From: JAWLGW01 sp964569055
Lineage (GTDB): Bacteria; Planctomycetota; J058
Direction of reading: 5' to 3'
Assembly: GCA_964569055.1 (NCBI GenBank)
Contig: CAZMSZ010000379.1
Span: 1 to 7,202, forward strand
DNA length: 7,202 nt
Positions 5,801 to 7,202 of this stretch are shown piece after piece (within the stretch, counting starts at the first letter, position 1; the number at the start of each line of letters is the position of its first letter). Made by a program: the position numbers and the translations under genes. Below the pieces are notes generated by a model that searched no databases, was not told where the DNA came from, and saw only the letters and a program-made list of their open reading frames with translations.

Positions 5801-5806
5801 CCGCTC

Positions 5807-7202
5807 ATGCGCCCCCAGCCCCACACCCTGGCCCTGACCGTCACCCTCACCTTGGCCCTCGCCGGCTGCGCGGAGCAGGGCGACCGCTCGAGCGCCGCGA
5901 CCGCGGCGGCCGTCGGCTCGCGGTCGCAGCCGCCGCCCGCGAGCGCCTCCCCCGCGCCGGCGCCCGCCCCGCCGGCGCCCGTCTCGCGCTGGTGGGCCGG
6001 CGACTTCCACGTGCACAGCGCCCACTCGGGCGACGGGGTCGACACCGTGGCGCAGACCGCCGCGCTCGGCCGCCTGGTCGGGCTCGACTTCGCCGTGCTG
6101 ACCGACCACAGCACGCTCACGCAGCGCGGCGACCCCGACTTCGACGCCAACCCCGACCTCGCGCTGCTCGCCGGCTACGAGTGGACCGACATCCTGCACA
6201 TGGGCCTGATCGGGGCGCAGAGCGTGCAGCCCAAGCTCTCCGGTTCGCCCGCCGACTGGCCGGCCCAGGCGCAGGCGGTGATCGATCAGGTCCACGCCGA
6301 GGGCGGCGCGGCGATCCTGAATCACCCCACCTGGAACCACTTCCCCTCGCTGCTCGACCTCGAGCGCTACGACGCGATCGAGGTGTGGAACAACCTGTGG
6401 ACGCTGTCGGACACCGGCCTTCACCCGAGCACCAGCCAGGACCTGCAGGACCGCCTGCAGGGCGAGGGGCTGGCGGCGGCGGGCGTGCGCGCCTGCCCCG
6501 AGATCTACTCCGCGCTCGCCTCGCCTGGCGGCGGGAACGACCGGGCGGTCGCCTACTGGGAGGCCGCCCTCTCGCGCGGCAAGCGCGTGGCCGCGGTCGG
6601 CGGGAGCGACCGCCACAAGCTGCTGCCGCCGGGCTACCCCACCACGTGGGTCCTCGCGCCGAGCCGCAGCGAGGCGGACATCGTGGCCGCGGTCCGGGCG
6701 GGGCGCACGATCGTGACCCAAGGCCCCGAGGGCCCGCGCGTGACCTTCGAGGCCGACGCCGGGCAGGACGGCGTGTTCGAGGCCACGATCGGAGACGAGC
6801 TGCCGACGGCGACGCTCACCACGTTCCGCGTCCGGGTGGAGGGCGCGGCCGACGGGCTGCTCCGAGTCGTGCGCCAGGGCCGCGTCCTGGTCGAGGAGCG
6901 GATCTCGAGCGACGACCACGAGAAGCGCTTCAGCTCCATGACCTACGGCCCCGACGACTGGTTCCGGGTCGACGTCTACCGCCGCGTCGACTGGAGCCTG
7001 CCCGCCGCCACCCAGGCCACGCAGGTCGCTGCCGGCGGCGGCAACGTGCACGCGCTGCTCACGCTGTGGGGCGTGACCGCGACCGTGGGGACCAACTTCC
7101 CCGCGATCACGCTCGACCCCAAGCTGCGCCGGATCGCGAACATTACCCTGCTCGAGCCGCAGTGGTCGCGCGCCGCGATCACCAGCCCGATCTACGTTGG
7201 GA
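5807..7202 (+). CDS. CehA/McbA-like PHP-domain lipoprotein, truncated by the window edge
   Basis: The frame is open for 465 codons to the window end, without a stop. It is a predicted lipid-anchored, metal-dependent hydrolase of the PHP (polymerase and histidinol phosphatase) superfamily; such enzymes cleave phosphoester or related bonds. The substrate is unknown. The N-terminus is a lipoprotein signal with lipobox LAGC (Cys21); Ala-Glu follow, with no Asp retention signal, so outer-membrane sorting is plausible. An Ala/Pro-rich linker (about 41-60) precedes the PHP domain. Expected metal ligands are GDFHVH (His68, His70), TDH (Asp100, His101), GYEWT (Glu125) with His131, NHP (His173) and GGSDRH (Asp268, His270). 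Residues 278-465 form a beta-rich C-terminal part. It ends in AITSPIYVG, which resembles the end of CehA-like proteins, so few residues are probably missing. The start is set by GGAGGAG 6 nt upstream. The highly structured spacer upstream may regulate it. Confidence 0.88.
   Translation, partial: MRPQPHTLALTVTLTLALAGCAEQGDRSSAATAAAVGSRSQPPPASASPAPAPAPPAPVSRWWAGDFHVHSAHSGDGVDTVAQTAALGRLVGLDFAVLTDHSTLTQRGDPDFDANPDLALLAGYEWTDILHMGLIGAQSVQPKLSGSPADWPAQAQAVIDQVHAEGGAAILNHPTWNHFPSLLDLERYDAIEVWNNLWTLSDTGLHPSTSQDLQDRLQGEGLAAAGVRACPEIYSALASPGGGNDRAVAYWEAALSRGKRVAAVGGSDRHKLLPPGYPTTWVLAPSRSEADIVAAVRAGRTIVTQGPEGPRVTFEADAGQDGVFEATIGDELPTATLTTFRVRVEGAADGLLRVVRQGRVLVEERISSDDHEKRFSSMTYGPDDWFRVDVYRRVDWSLPAATQATQVAAGGGNVHALLTLWGVTATVGTNFPAITLDPKLRRIANITLLEPQWSRAAITSPIYVG

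Larger units (their letters stand above)
5655..5806 (+). promoter_or_regulatory. Highly structured spacer/leader before the PHP lipoprotein gene
   Basis: In 152 bp there are several perfect inverted repeats. TCCGCCA/TGGCGGA spans 5660-5666/5681-5687. ACAGCGC/GCGCTGT spans 5704-5710/5717-5723 (loop GAAAGG). GCGAAAGG/CCTTTCGC spans 5709-5716/5729-5736 and overlaps the previous hairpin. A 16-bp palindrome ACGCGGCG-CGCCGCGT covers 5749-5764, and GGCAAG/CTTGCC spans 5765-5770/5774-5779. The first hairpins could terminate the upstream transcript, although no long U-run is present. The later ones would lie in the 5' leader of the lipoprotein mRNA, ahead of its GGAGGAG (5794-5800). No known riboswitch class is recognised. 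Confidence 0.5.

Noticed and set aside
5723..7051. Minus-strand open frame opposite the PHP lipoprotein (about 442 codons)
   Set aside because: The plus strand has a near-ideal ribosome-binding site, lipobox and the full set of PHP metal-ligand motifs. The antisense product has no recognisable features.

Overview
The window is very GC-rich (roughly 70% or more by eye) and carries five supportable protein genes, all typical of a large-genome Gram-negative bacterium. An outer-membrane beta-barrel-like protein with a C-terminal Phe, a lipoprotein with a long Ala/Pro linker and a secreted SGNH hydrolase sit among generous, hairpin-rich intergenic spaces. This suggests a free-living, high-GC diderm such as a myxobacterium (Myxococcota). 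That placement is an inference from composition and gene style; there is no rRNA or marker gene to prove it.

Layout: 1-505 has no convincing gene. It holds a cluster of perfect hairpins (186-263), a four-copy tandem octamer repeat (345-376) and a nested hairpin just beyond the end of the first gene. A 591-residue DASS/SLC13-type ion permease with two central TrkA-C (RCK_C) domains runs on the minus strand (506-2281). A 351-bp spacer with a 9-bp perfect hairpin and a 23-bp imperfect tandem duplication separates it from a minus-strand putative outer-membrane beta-barrel protein (2633-4114). That gene is divergent, across 139 bp, from a plus-strand secreted SGNH/GDSL-type hydrolase (4254-5162). 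On the same strand follow a small cytosolic protein of unknown function (5289-5654) and a CehA/McbA-like PHP-domain lipoprotein (from 5807), which runs off the right edge near its probable C-terminus.

Functionally this is a cell-envelope neighbourhood: an inner-membrane anion or carboxylate permease, an outer-membrane protein, an exported esterase-like enzyme and a lipid-anchored metal-dependent hydrolase. Nothing in the sequence proves they form one pathway. The spacers of 126-351 bp, several with stable hairpins, argue against one tight operon. I did not find a clear new multi-gene system, CRISPR array, tRNA, rRNA or intact mobile element. The most interesting signals are the structured non-coding stretches: the spacer before the PHP lipoprotein, with two mutually exclusive (or pseudoknot-forming) pairings, and the hairpin cluster near the left edge.
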